Assembly (NCBI GenBank): GCA_026989265.1
Contig: JALSJP010000019.1
Location: forward strand, 1-61,082
Direction of reading: 5' to 3'
Source of the DNA: Micavibrio sp.
GTDB taxonomy: Bacteria > Pseudomonadota > Alphaproteobacteria > Micavibrionales > Micavibrionaceae
Length of the DNA stretch: 61,082 nt
Made by a program: the position numbers and the translations under genes. Position 1 is the stretch's first letter. Each line of letters starts with the position of its first letter. Shown piece after piece: positions 1 to 11,410 of the stretch. The notes beneath the pieces are model-generated. The model was not told the DNA's origin. It worked only from the letters and a program-made list of their open reading frames with translations, and did not search any database.

Positions 1-297
1 GGTGAAAGCAAAGCTAAGCCCGCTATATTCGGAGCTAAGCCTGCGCCCGCTGCGGTTGAGCCTGTTAAAGAAGAACCAAAGATTGAGCCTCCTAAAGTTG
101 AAACGCCAGCAGCTGAGCCAAAAGTTGAAAGCAAAGCTAAGCCCGCTATATTCGGGGCGAAGCCAAAAACAGAAGAGCCGCCAGCAATACCACCCGCCGA
201 AAAACCAGACGACAAGCCAAAGGCTGATATTGGGAAAAAGCCTGCCATATTTGGCAAAAAACCTGAGGCTTCCGATGAAAATGATGACCAAGATTAA
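1..297 (+). CDS. C-terminal tail of a KPAIFG-repeat, Pro/Lys/Glu-rich protein (partial)
   Basis: Reading frame 1 is open from the window edge to a TAA at 295-297, giving 98 residues of a protein that starts upstream. The sequence is low-complexity (Pro, Lys, Glu, Ala) and contains the motif KPAIFG three times, twice as AKPAIFGAKP and once as KKPAIFGKKP, ending in an acidic tail (ENDDQD). There is no globular domain in the visible part. The next gene starts inside its last codons in another frame, so the two are probably co-transcribed. A longer open frame in +2 covers the same DNA, but its first 90 residues are an out-of-frame reading of these repeats. Function unknown; a disordered, possibly envelope-spanning tail is a guess. 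Confidence 0.7.
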   Translation, partial: GESKAKPAIFGAKPAPAAVEPVKEEPKIEPPKVETPAAEPKVESKAKPAIFGAKPKTEEPPAIPPAEKPDDKPKADIGKKPAIFGKKPEASDENDDQD

Positions 298-1036
298 AAC
301 CTCAGAAAAGGGCAGCGTGTTCTTCTATATCATTCTTGCAATTGTGCTTTTTGCTACTCTTGCATTTACCGTATCGCGCGGAATGAGGGGCAAGCAAACA
401 AGCGCAATGAGCGAGCGCAAGGCAGAAATAATTGCTAGCGATATACTAAGCTATACTCAAAAACTATCGCAAACCGTTGACAGGCTTCGCCGTAATGGTT
501 GCTCCGAAAGCGAGCTTAGCTTTTCTTACGATTCAGATGGCGATAATAATTACCAAGATAGCGGAGATACATATTATAATGCAAACGCGCTAACTGATTT
601 ATCATGCCATGTTTTTCACCCATTAGGCGGAAATATTAAATTTATTAAAATCCCTGAAATCCCAGTGTCAGAGCTTAATAGCGGTGACTCTTTATATAAT
701 ATAACAGGGAGCTTAAGAACTTCACTTGGTGATGCCACGCAAAATGAGCTTGCTATAATGATAATATCAAATGCTAGCAACACCACATGGACATCGCCAG
801 AATATCCAAATATGCGTCTTTTATGTGAGAAGATAAATAATCTTTTGGGTAATTCATTCAGCACGAATGGAAGAAATATTCTAACCGCAGGAAATCACTC
901 AACGCTTACTTTGCCGCAATTTGATGGAACTTACAGCGGCGGGCAAGCCATAGTTTCAAGCAATAACACCGCTTGTTATAGTGATATATCTGGCAGCAAT
1001 AGATTTATATTCTATCATGTTTTGATTGTTAGATGA
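275..1036 (+). CDS. Pilin-like single-pass membrane protein, unknown function
   Basis: A 253-residue protein. The start is ATG 275, with GAGG at 265-268 placed 6 nt upstream, overlapping the preceding gene by 23 nt. The N terminus is short and basic (MKMMTKIKTSEKG), followed by a hydrophobic helix (about residues 14-32, SVFFYIILAIVLFATLAFTV) and a coiled polar segment, the layout of type IV pilins and pseudopilins. The Gly-Ser before the helix could be a prepilin peptidase site, but the usual Glu at +5 is absent. The rest is Ser/Asn-rich, with four cysteines that could form disulphides outside the inner membrane. The assignment rests on architecture only. It converges with the Fic-like gene, with 3 nt between the stops. 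Confidence 0.6.
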   Translation: MKMMTKIKTSEKGSVFFYIILAIVLFATLAFTVSRGMRGKQTSAMSERKAEIIASDILSYTQKLSQTVDRLRRNGCSESELSFSYDSDGDNNYQDSGDTYYNANALTDLSCHVFHPLGGNIKFIKIPEIPVSELNSGDSLYNITGSLRTSLGDATQNELAIMIISNASNTTWTSPEYPNMRLLCEKINNLLGNSFSTNGRNILTAGNHSTLTLPQFDGTYSGGQAIVSSNNTACYSDISGSNRFIFYHVLIVR

Positions 1037-1039
1037 TAT

Positions 1040-1957
1040 CTAAACCTTACTATACCAAGTGGCGCGCGCACGCCCATGGCGCATAAGATATCCACCATCA
1101 ACAAGCTCAACAAGGCGCAGTTTCAATGTTGAACGTTTGCCGCGTGTAAGGCGCTCAATCTCTTTCATGCTAAGGCGATCATGCTTGTTAAATAATTTTA
1201 GAATTTTAGTCGATAATTCGGGCATATTCACAATTTCTGCACTGCCTTTTTCAATGCGAGATTGCAGCTTATCTTTTTGATCTTTTAATATGCCAAAGAA
1301 GAATTCAAGCCATACATCCCAATCAATTTTTCCCGTCGCCAAAGTTTTTTGTGTATGTTGCAAGGCTTTATAATACTCGTCTGCTTTTTCGTTCAATATA
1401 TCATCTAAAGTACTGTAAGGAGCGTAGCTATAACCCGCCTTAAACATAAGCAGGATAATAAGCATCCGCGCGAGCTTCTGATTGCCTTTTTCAAACGGGC
1501 AGAACTGCAAATACATGGCGGTAAATATCGCGATAATAAATAATGGGTGGAACTCTTCTTCCTCAAAAGCCTTTTCTGTCCAATCCATCAGCCGCGGCAT
1601 TAGGCTGCGCACTTCGGCGGGCGAGGCAACATTAAGCGAGCCAAGAATTTTATCGTCTTTTATTATATCTAAAAGCACGGATTCTTCTTTGTAAATGCTG
1701 ATTTGCTTTGATCCAGTAAAGGCGGCATGCAAGCGACATAGCAAATCTACATCTAAAGGCTGGTCATGCCAGCTATTAGCTATCTCTTTGAAATTGCGAC
1801 CAAAGCTTGAAACATCGCCGAGTAATTGCAAGGATGTTGTATGATTTTCAAGCGCACCCCACGCACCCTTGAACTCATCAACTTCACTGACAAGTTTTAG
1901 CATTTTGGGAGTAATTTTTACGTTTTGCAATCCTAACATATAGCCGACTATAGCCAT
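1040..1957 (-). CDS. Fic-fold protein with degenerate catalytic motif and C-terminal winged helix
   Basis: A Fic-family protein of about 305 residues. Fic enzymes transfer AMP or related groups using HPFx(D/E)GNGRxxR. Here the matching segment (about residues 150-165) reads CPFEKGNQKLAR: the catalytic His is Cys, the acidic residue is Lys and GNGR is GNQK, while the Pro-Phe, Gly-Asn and last Arg remain. The C terminus (about the last 60 residues) looks like a winged-helix DNA-binding domain, common in Fic proteins that act as regulators. I chose ATG 1957; a TTG at 1975 in the same frame would add six residues. No clear ribosome site is seen for either. It lies 35 nt downstream of argS on the same strand. 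AMPylation is unlikely as written. Confidence 0.75.
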   Translation of the reverse strand: MAIVGYMLGLQNVKITPKMLKLVSEVDEFKGAWGALENHTTSLQLLGDVSSFGRNFKEIANSWHDQPLDVDLLCRLHAAFTGSKQISIYKEESVLLDIIKDDKILGSLNVASPAEVRSLMPRLMDWTEKAFEEEEFHPLFIIAIFTAMYLQFCPFEKGNQKLARMLIILLMFKAGYSYAPYSTLDDILNEKADEYYKALQHTQKTLATGKIDWDVWLEFFFGILKDQKDKLQSRIEKGSAEIVNMPELSTKILKLFNKHDRLSMKEIERLTRGKRSTLKLRLVELVDGGYLMRHGRARATWYSKV

Positions 1958-1992
1958 AGAATTAGTGTAGATCAATCAGATATATCTAAAAT

Positions 1993-3729
1993 TTACATCC
2001 GTGCGGGGATTTCAATTCCAAGTAGGTTTAGGATAAGCGATAATTGCTTATATGTTTGTTGGCATAGGGCAAGGCGACTAAGTTTTAATATCTCATCTTT
2101 TTCGGATAAAATATGACAGTTACCGTAGAAGGAGCTAAATTCCTGCGCGAGTTTAAATGCATAATCACATAGTATATGCGGAGCATAAAGCTTCATAGCG
2201 TTATCAAAATGATCGGGCAATTCGCTTAATAATAATGCTAAACCCCTATCACTATTAGTTATTTTAAGCTCTTCGCAAGCAATATCATTTTGAGCATCTG
2301 CCTTTTTAAGTAGGGACTTAATCCTCACCGTTTGATAAAGCAGATACGGGCCTGTCTTGCCCTCAAAGGAAGTCATGCGGTCAATATCAAATATATAATC
2401 TGCGCTGCGGTTATTTTGAAGATCAGCGAATTTAAGCGCGGCAATTGCAACTTTATTTGCTATATCATCGCGCTCATTATCATCCATATCCTTGGCAAGT
2501 GCAGCCTCATCAAGGCGGATTTGCGCTTTTTCTATCGCCATAGAAATAAGTCCTTCTAATCTCATAACCCCGCCATCGCGCGTTTTAAATGGCTTGCCAT
2601 CAGCCCCGTTCATAGTGCCAAAACCTGCATGTATAAGCTCTATGCTATCTTGCGGAGCAATGCTAGATTTGCGAGCAGCGCGAAATACTTGTTCAAAATG
2701 CAAGGCTTGGCGCTGGTCTACTACATAGATAATCTTTATTGGATTATGGCTTTTAATGCGCTCAATAATAGTGGCAAGATCAGTTGTGCCATACAAAACC
2801 GCACCATCAGATTTCAGCAAAATAAGCGGCGGAAGCTCTTTTTTATCATCATCGTGCGCCACAGGAACTATTAAAGCGCCCTCACTTTCAACAGCAATAT
2901 TTTTAGACTTTAAATCCTCAATCATGTCTTTAATAAAAGGATGAGCATCGGACTCGCCCTTCCATTCATCAAAATGCACTCCCAGCGCATCAAAATTATT
3001 TTTCATGCCTTTAATGGAGACATCTATAAACTCGCGCCAACGATTGGTGTAATAATTATTACCATCTTGAAGTTTGCGAGTAGCCTCCCGCGCTAGAGCC
3101 ATACGATTTTTATCTTCCTTACAAGCAGCGGAGGCTTTGGGATAAATTTTGGCTAACATCTCCATAGTAATCTCGCCGTCAAAGCCCGTTAAATCAAGCT
3201 CGGATAAGATCATTCCCATAGGCGTACCCCAATCGCCCATATGTACGTCTCCAATAGCTTCATAACCAGCGTGCAAACACATACGGCGCAAAGAATCACC
3301 AATGATAGAGCTGCGCAAATGCCCAACATGCATGGCTTTTGCAACATTTGGGCCGCCATAATCAAGGATGATTGTTTGGTTTGGCTCTACAGATAAAATG
3401 CCAAAACGTACGTCTTTTATAAGGTTTTTAAGATGCGTCGCTATGTACGTGTCTTTAAGCGTTATATTTATAAACCCCGCCCCGCCTATGGATATGTCTT
3501 CAAATATATCTTTATTATCAGTATTTTGATTTACCTGATCTATGATATTTTTCGCTATCTCACGTGGATTTTTACGAGCAATTTTCGCGCAAGCCATTGC
3601 GCCGTTACATTGGAATTGCGCCGCTTGCCCTTGCCCTGATATTTGCACGCGCGCATGCTCGGTGGGCAAACCTAATGCTTTAAAAGCCTTGCACATAATA
3701 AGGGTTAATTCTTGTGATAATGAACCCAT
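1993..3729 (-). CDS. argS: Arginyl-tRNA synthetase
   Basis: Class I synthetase of 578 residues that charges tRNA-Arg with arginine. The N-terminal Add1-like domain is followed by the HIGH signature in GPNVAKAMHVGHLRSS (about residues 127-142). A canonical KMSK is absent; the equivalent loop reads FKTRDGGVMRL, as in many bacterial ArgRS. The C-terminal DALR anticodon-binding domain ends with the family-typical LLGIEIPARM. Length matches the usual 550-590. It follows the PEBP-family gene with a 3-nt gap, and gyrB lies just before that, so the three may share a transcript. Confidence 0.97.
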   Translation of the reverse strand: MGSLSQELTLIMCKAFKALGLPTEHARVQISGQGQAAQFQCNGAMACAKIARKNPREIAKNIIDQVNQNTDNKDIFEDISIGGAGFINITLKDTYIATHLKNLIKDVRFGILSVEPNQTIILDYGGPNVAKAMHVGHLRSSIIGDSLRRMCLHAGYEAIGDVHMGDWGTPMGMILSELDLTGFDGEITMEMLAKIYPKASAACKEDKNRMALAREATRKLQDGNNYYTNRWREFIDVSIKGMKNNFDALGVHFDEWKGESDAHPFIKDMIEDLKSKNIAVESEGALIVPVAHDDDKKELPPLILLKSDGAVLYGTTDLATIIERIKSHNPIKIIYVVDQRQALHFEQVFRAARKSSIAPQDSIELIHAGFGTMNGADGKPFKTRDGGVMRLEGLISMAIEKAQIRLDEAALAKDMDDNERDDIANKVAIAALKFADLQNNRSADYIFDIDRMTSFEGKTGPYLLYQTVRIKSLLKKADAQNDIACEELKITNSDRGLALLLSELPDHFDNAMKLYAPHILCDYAFKLAQEFSSFYGNCHILSEKDEILKLSRLALCQQTYKQLSLILNLLGIEIPARM

Positions 3730-3732
3730 GAA

Positions 3733-4263
3733 TTAACGCCCATATTTGGCGGTGATGCTGGCTTTTTCTATTGAATGAGCATTTAGAAAATAGCCAACCA
3801 TTGCGCCGCTTGCATTCTCATCAATATCAAGTTTCTCAACGTCAAGAGCATGAAGAGTGAAAATATAGTTATGAGGCGCGTTGCCTTCGGGCGGGCAGGC
3901 CCCGCCAAAACCAGTGCTTCCAAAATCTGTGCGGCTTTCAATTGCGCCATTAGGCATAGACGCGTCACTATCAAGTGATTTCACATTAGCAGGAATATTA
4001 AACACAACCCAATGCCACCAGCCGCTACCTGTTGGCGCATCGGGGTCATAAAGGGTAACGGCTAGGGATTTTGCTCCCTCAGGCACGCCCTCCCATGAAA
4101 GCTGCGGTGATTTATTATCACCGACACAGCCAAAGCCATTAAATACTTGCGCATTAGAAAGCTTTTGACCTTCCTTAATATCAGTGCTTTGCAAAGACAT
4201 TTGTGCAAATGCTGGCGCAATAGAAACAAAACAAAACAATGTTAGTATAGTTAATAATTTCAT
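3733..4263 (-). CDS. YbhB/YbcL-type PEBP family secreted protein
   Basis: A 176-residue phosphatidylethanolamine-binding-protein homologue (Raf kinase inhibitor-like, YbhB/YbcL branch). Residues 1-20 are a clear signal peptide ending APAFA-Q, so it is exported to the periplasm. Family hallmarks are visible: SPQLSWEGVPEGAKSLAV, the DPDAPTGSGWWHWVVFNIP segment that forms the anion-binding pocket, and GGACPPEGNAPHNYIFTLHAL. The ligand is not known for most bacterial members. It sits between gyrB (9 nt after the gyrB stop) and argS. Confidence 0.9.
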   Translation of the reverse strand: MKLLTILTLFCFVSIAPAFAQMSLQSTDIKEGQKLSNAQVFNGFGCVGDNKSPQLSWEGVPEGAKSLAVTLYDPDAPTGSGWWHWVVFNIPANVKSLDSDASMPNGAIESRTDFGSTGFGGACPPEGNAPHNYIFTLHALDVEKLDIDENASGAMVGYFLNAHSIEKASITAKYGR

Positions 4264-4272
4264 TTTACCCCC

Positions 4273-6756
<2,484 letters not shown>

Positions 6757-6871
6757 TCATTCTTCAGTGTTTTTACTAACATTTCTGTATAGCATAGCTA
6801 TTTGCCTAAATATAGGGAAAAGCTAGTTTTTAATTTGATTTTACAAGAAGTTTCTGTCTTTACTCTTTAGC

Positions 6872-7957
6872 ATGAGAAAAGCAATTTTTAAACATATTCG
6901 GGCGCATTACAAAACCATGCAGGGCTATAGCTCTGCTGGAATGGAATCGGGTAAGAATCAGGGTGTAATATACCTAAATGCCAATGAAAACCCTTATGAA
7001 ATAGCGGGTCTAGAGGGGCTTAATCGCTATCCCGAGCCACAGCCCTTGGCATTACTGGAAGCTTATGCGCAAAATTATGGGGTTGATAATTCGCAAATTG
7101 TAATGACGCGCGGCGCGGATGAAGCACTTGTCATTTTAACAAAGATATTTTGTGAGCCTAATGCGGATAAAATATTAATAAGCACCCCAACTTTTGGCAT
7201 GTACGCGGTTGATGCAAATGCTATGCCCGTAGGCGTGTTGGACGTTCCATTAATCAAAGAAAATGGCACATTTGCGCTTGATAAAGATAATATTATAGAG
7301 CAAGCCACTAATGCCGATAACAATATCAAAATACTGTTTATTTGCTCGCCTAATAACCCAACGGGAACAAGCTTTGCCCATGAAGATATAATTGATATTT
7401 GCGAGGCATTAGAAGGACACTGCGTTGTTGTTCTCGATGAAGCATACGCCGAATTTTCTAAAACAGGGAGCATGGCTCTTGATTTAGATAGTACGCCTAA
7501 CCTTATTATATTGCGCACTCTTTCAAAGGGGTATTCACTTGCAGGCATGCGCATGGGTTGCATGCTTTGCGGTGATGAGGATTTTATAACTTTAGTGCGC
7601 ACCAAAGCCATGGATGCATATCCATTGCCAATAATGAGCATAGAAGCCGCATTCCACGTACTTTCACCCGAGATAAAAGAAGTCGTTCATGAAAATATCG
7701 AAAAGATTTTAGGTGAGCGTGAGCGCATGGAAAAGGAATTAAAAAAGTCTAATAAGATAAATCATATTTATCCATCTGATGCTAATTTCCTGCTTATTGA
7801 GCTGGATAATGCAAAGGAATTTTGCGAATATATGGAAGAAAACAATGTAATTCTTCGTGATTTTTCCTCCAAAGCGCAGACTAAAAACTGTATCCGCCTT
7901 TCTATCGGCACAAAGGAAGAAAATGACAAAGTGCTTGAGCTGCTTCAATCTTTTTAG
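6872..7957 (+). CDS. hisC: Histidinol-phosphate aminotransferase
   Basis: Class I/II PLP-dependent aminotransferase of 361 residues that converts imidazole-acetol phosphate to histidinol phosphate. Visible family features are LNANENPYE near the N terminus, SPNNPTGTSF, VVLDEAYAEF, the PLP-Lys motif TLSKGYSLAGMRMG (Lys near residue 221) and the C-terminal RLSIGTKEEND. Length fits HisC (about 350-370). Stand-alone gene divergent from gyrB; hisN and hisF-hisE are elsewhere in this window, so the histidine pathway is dispersed. Substrate choice is by motif, and related aromatic or cobalamin-pathway aminotransferases are less likely. Confidence 0.92.
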   Translation: MRKAIFKHIRAHYKTMQGYSSAGMESGKNQGVIYLNANENPYEIAGLEGLNRYPEPQPLALLEAYAQNYGVDNSQIVMTRGADEALVILTKIFCEPNADKILISTPTFGMYAVDANAMPVGVLDVPLIKENGTFALDKDNIIEQATNADNNIKILFICSPNNPTGTSFAHEDIIDICEALEGHCVVVLDEAYAEFSKTGSMALDLDSTPNLIILRTLSKGYSLAGMRMGCMLCGDEDFITLVRTKAMDAYPLPIMSIEAAFHVLSPEIKEVVHENIEKILGERERMEKELKKSNKINHIYPSDANFLLIELDNAKEFCEYMEENNVILRDFSSKAQTKNCIRLSIGTKEENDKVLELLQSF

Positions 7958-8016
7958 TTGCCTGCCGCCCTTGCTAAATAAATGCACACATATGTCTACA
8001 GCTAATAGTATCTGTT

Positions 8017-8060
8017 AATTGTGGATAAATGATGTTACCATCAAATTTATACCACAAATT
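8017..8060. repeat. Imperfect inverted repeat containing a perfect DnaA box
   Basis: The left arm (AATTGTGGATAAATGATG) and right arm (CATCAAATTTATACCACAAATT) form an imperfect dyad in the hisC to chemotaxis-receptor gap. The left arm contains TGTGGATAA at 8019-8027, the complement of the DnaA consensus TTATCCACA. One box alone is not an origin. It could be a dyad operator or a weak terminator after hisC. Confidence 0.35.
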
Positions 8061-8164
8061 ATTTCTCTCGAGTAAACCCCAAAATTAAAATAAAGCAGGC
8101 GCAAGTAATGCGTTTTAGCCGCCAGAAAAGTAATTATAGACAAGTAATTAAAGGAACTAAAATC

Positions 8165-9910
8165 ATGATGAATAATATAACAATTAAAAATAAACTAATC
8201 ATACTTTCTGTATGTAATATAATTTTGCTAATAAGTTTGGCTCTTTTATCTGTTTATGGTTTTAGCTCAATAGGTAAGAAGTTAAGTGCGGTTGCCCATA
8301 AAGATATTCCACTAACGAAAATAGTGTCTGAAATTACAATAAATCAGTTGGAACAAGCCGTTATTTTTGAACGTGCAAATGGGATAGCAGTTCAGATGAG
8401 CTCTGACCTAGCGTTACGAGGTGATTTTAAAAAGCAATGGAAAGCTTTTAATAAAATAGACAAAAAGGTTCAAGAGGAAGTCATTGCGGCAGAAGATTTT
8501 GTTAAGAAAATCATAAAAGGCAATAAGAATGGAAAAAATATAAAAGAATTTGAAAATATACTTTCTTTATTAAAAGTCATAGAAAAGCACCATAAAATAT
8601 TCAGCAATGACGTGATAAAAACTTTTAAATATCTTGGCTCTGGTCGTTTTTCAGAAGCAAAAAAATTAGTTCATATCATTGAAAAAGAAGAAAAGCAGCT
8701 TAATGAGGAACTAAAAGCCCTCTTAGCTGAAATTGAGCATTTCACTGAGAAAGATGCGCTATCTGCTGAGGCACTTGAGAAAAACATGATTAAACTTATT
8801 GTGTTTATTTCTATCATTGGCGCGATAGCTGGTTTAGCTCTTTCCACTGTTATTACACATTCAATAATAGTGCCGTTAAGAGTTTTGCAAAAATCTATGG
8901 ATAGCCTTGCAAATGGCGATTTGGACACGCATATACCAGATAATGTAAAAGTTGGACAGCTGCATTTCATGGCTCTGTCATTGATAAATTTCCGTGAAAA
9001 ATTACTAGACCAGCGTAGGCTATCTGAAGAGCAACAAAAAGCTCAACAAGTGCAAATTGAGCGTGCCAAAACTTTAGAAAAACTAACTGATGGGTTTAAG
9101 TTAAGCACCTCTGAATTGATTGAGCAATTAGCTGCGGCGACGACCGAGCTTGAAGCTACTGCGCAGTCAATGAGCTCTATTGCTGAGGAAACAACAGCGC
9201 AATCAGGCTCAATGTCAAATGTCTCGCAAGCAGTTGGTGGAAATATTAATACAGTGGCAGCGGCAACCGAAGAAATGGTTGCTTCAGTTCAAGAAATTTC
9301 ACAACAAATAGGTCGCTCAAGTGAAGTTGCGGGCAACGCCGTTGAAAAGGTTGAACATACTAACACAACAATTGAAAGACTAAGTGGCGCTGCTGATAAA
9401 ATTGGTGAAGTTGTTGGTTTAATCAATGATATTGCTGAACAAACTAACTTACTTGCTTTAAATGCAACTATCGAAGCTGCGCGCGCTGGTGATGCTGGTA
9501 AAGGCTTTGCTGTTGTTGCATCTGAGGTTAAAGCTCTAGCCGCACAAACGGCGAAAGCAACTGAAGAAATCGGTGAGCAGGTAAGCGCGATGCAGGGCAT
9601 AACAACCGAAGCCGTTGACGCGATAAATGATATCCGCACAACTATTCAAGAAATTAGTGAGTCATCCACTACTGTCGCATCGGCTATGGAGGAGCAAAAT
9701 GCCTCAACATCCGAAATAGCGCGTAGCACTCAATTGTCGGCAACTAGTATGGCTGAACTTGAAGGTAATGTTTCAAATGTTAATGCTGCCTCAAAAAATA
9801 CAGGCGATGCAGCGGATCAGGTTCTTGAAGCATCTAGGGAGCTTGCTTCACAAACTAATAGCTTGAAAGAAAATGTAGCGGAGTTCTTAACTAAAGTAAA
9901 AGAAGCTTAG
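8165..9910 (+). CDS. Methyl-accepting chemotaxis protein
   Basis: 581-residue transmembrane chemoreceptor. The start is ATG 8165 because AAGGA at 8151-8155 lies 9 nt upstream; an earlier ATG at 8108 would put 19 charged residues before the first helix. TM1 is about residues 10-32, then a mostly helical periplasmic sensor (about 33-207), TM2 (about 208-233), a HAMP domain (about 234-288) and a cytoplasmic signalling coiled coil. The hairpin tip carries the conserved [21 protein letters not shown]. There is no C-terminal NWETF-type CheR tether. No che genes are nearby, so the partner cluster must lie elsewhere. Ligand unknown. Confidence 0.95.
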   Translation: MMNNITIKNKLIILSVCNIILLISLALLSVYGFSSIGKKLSAVAHKDIPLTKIVSEITINQLEQAVIFERANGIAVQMSSDLALRGDFKKQWKAFNKIDKKVQEEVIAAEDFVKKIIKGNKNGKNIKEFENILSLLKVIEKHHKIFSNDVIKTFKYLGSGRFSEAKKLVHIIEKEEKQLNEELKALLAEIEHFTEKDALSAEALEKNMIKLIVFISIIGAIAGLALSTVITHSIIVPLRVLQKSMDSLANGDLDTHIPDNVKVGQLHFMALSLINFREKLLDQRRLSEEQQKAQQVQIERAKTLEKLTDGFKLSTSELIEQLAAATTELEATAQSMSSIAEETTAQSGSMSNVSQAVGGNINTVAAATEEMVASVQEISQQIGRSSEVAGNAVEKVEHTNTTIERLSGAADKIGEVVGLINDIAEQTNLLALNATIEAARAGDAGKGFAVVASEVKALAAQTAKATEEIGEQVSAMQGITTEAVDAINDIRTTIQEISESSTTVASAMEEQNASTSEIARSTQLSATSMAELEGNVSNVNAASKNTGDAADQVLEASRELASQTNSLKENVAEFLTKVKEA

Positions 9911-9957
9911 TTTAAACATGTAATATATAACATGTAAATTAATATGTGCATAAGTTC

Positions 9958-9986
9958 TTGACTCTGCTTTAAACTATAGCTATAAG
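9958..9986 (+). promoter_or_regulatory. Strong sigma-70-type promoter for rho
   Basis: TTGACT at 9958-9963 and TATAAG at 9981-9986, separated by exactly 17 bp. Transcription would start near 9993, leaving a leader of about 160 nt before rho. Motif match only. Confidence 0.6.
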
Positions 9987-10029
9987 AAAAATATCTTGAG
10001 GAAAAATCCATAAATTTTTTGGTATAAAA

Positions 10030-10119
10030 ATGCTGAATAGTTCGGCTCAGGATAAAGCAATTATAAGTTATTTTGCTTTTCCTAATAAAAACAAGGTTAT
10101 GAGTTTCCTTTCATTATAA
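10030..10119 (+). other. Possible rho leader peptide (29 codons) with an overlapping hairpin
   Basis: Inside the rho leader an ATG at 10030 opens a 29-codon frame that stops at TAA 10117-10119. Within it, AAAGCAA (10054-10060) and TTGCTTT (10073-10079) can form a 7-bp stem followed by T residues, an attenuator-like arrangement. E. coli rho also has a leader peptide (rhoL) and autoregulation by premature termination. No strong ribosome site is visible upstream, so translation is uncertain. Confidence 0.3.
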
Positions 10120-10153
10120 ATCAACTAATCGTTAATTAAATTATGAGTCTTTC

Positions 10154-11410
10154 ATGAATTTACAAGAATTAAAAACCCGCTCCCCCGCTGAATTACTTGC
10201 TTTCGCAGAAGAGCTTGAGGTTGAAAATTGCAATACAATGCGCAAACAAGATATTATGTTTGCTGTTTTAAAACAATTGGCTAAACAAAATGTTCCTATA
10301 TCTGGCGTTGGCGTTTTAGAAGTGCTGCAAGATGGCTTTGGCTTTCTCCGCTCTCCTGAGGAAAATTACCTTCCAGGCCCTGATGATATTTATGTATCAC
10401 CATCACAAGTAAGGCGCTTTGGTCTTCGCACTGGTGATATTGTTGAGGGCGAGATACGCGCACCCAAGGATTCAGAGCGTTATTTTGCACTACTCCGCGT
10501 TGGCTCTATTAGTAATGAGCCGCCAGATAAATTGCGCCATCGCATAAATTTTGATAATTTAACACCGCTTTATCCAGATCGTAAAATCAAGCTTGAAATT
10601 GATGACCCTACGAAAAATTCTAATTTGCAGCGTATTATTGAGCTAACTTCTCCTATTGGTTTTGGACAGCGCGCATTGATCGTCGCGCCTCCGCGCACTG
10701 GTAAAACAGTTATGATGCAAAATATTGCAACATCTATTGCCATTAATCACCCTGATGCATATTTAATCGTTCTTCTTATTGATGAACGCCCTGAAGAAGT
10801 TACAGATATGGCGCGCAGCGTACAGGGCGAGGTTGTATCATCTACTTTTGATGAACCAGCCCAGCGTCATGTCCAAGTCGCGGAAATGGTAATGGAAAAG
10901 GCAAAGCGCCTTGTCGAGCATAAGCGCGATGTCATTATCTTGCTTGATTCAATAACTCGCCTAGCGCGCGCTTATAACACGGTTGTTCCTTCATCTGGTA
11001 AAGTATTAACTGGCGGAGTGGACGCGAACGCCCTGCAACGCCCGAAGCGTTTCTTTGGCGCGGCGCGTAATATAGAGCAAGGAGGAAGCCTAACTATTAT
11101 TGCCACGGCTTTGATTGAAACAGGATCACGTATGGATGAGGTTATCTTTGAAGAGTTCAAAGGAACTGGTAACTCTGAAATTGTTCTTGATCGTAAAATT
11201 TCTGACAAGCGCGTATTTCCTGCTATTGATATTCAAAAATCAGGAACTCGTAAGGAAGAGCTTTTGGTTGATAAAGAGACATTGCAAAAAATGTGGGTGC
11301 TACGCCGCATTCTTAATCCGATGGGAACTGTTGACGCTGTTGAATTCTTGCTTGGTAAGATGAAACAAACTAAGAATAACGATGAGTTCTTCTCTAGCAT
11401 GAATCAGTGA
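10154..11410 (+). CDS. rho: Transcription termination factor Rho
   Basis: 418 residues, the standard length (E. coli 419). Rho is the hexameric RNA helicase that ends untranslated transcripts. The N-terminal Rho_N helical domain ([19 protein letters not shown]) is followed by the cold-shock-like RNA-binding domain ([20 protein letters not shown]), Walker A ([12 protein letters not shown], about residues 178-189), Walker B ([16 protein letters not shown]) and the Q/R-loop region ([20 protein letters not shown]). It converges on moeB with no gap: its TGA ends at 11410 and the moeB stop begins at 11411. It is expressed from its own promoter after a long leader. Confidence 0.98.
   Translation: MNLQELKTRSPAELLAFAEELEVENCNTMRKQDIMFAVLKQLAKQNVPISGVGVLEVLQDGFGFLRSPEENYLPGPDDIYVSPSQVRRFGLRTGDIVEGEIRAPKDSERYFALLRVGSISNEPPDKLRHRINFDNLTPLYPDRKIKLEIDDPTKNSNLQRIIELTSPIGFGQRALIVAPPRTGKTVMMQNIATSIAINHPDAYLIVLLIDERPEEVTDMARSVQGEVVSSTFDEPAQRHVQVAEMVMEKAKRLVEHKRDVIILLDSITRLARAYNTVVPSSGKVLTGGVDANALQRPKRFFGAARNIEQGGSLTIIATALIETGSRMDEVIFEEFKGTGNSEIVLDRKISDKRVFPAIDIQKSGTRKEELLVDKETLQKMWVLRRILNPMGTVDAVEFLLGKMKQTKNNDEFFSSMNQ

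Noticed and set aside
2-274. In-frame N-terminal extension of the pilin-like gene in frame +2
   Set aside because: It is an out-of-frame reading of KPAIFG repeats; frame 1 gives a sensible protein ending at 297, and ATG 275 has a ribosome site.
1993-3729. Missing KMSK in argS as a sign of inactivation
   Set aside because: Many bacterial ArgRS lack a canonical KMSK; the rest of the gene is intact.
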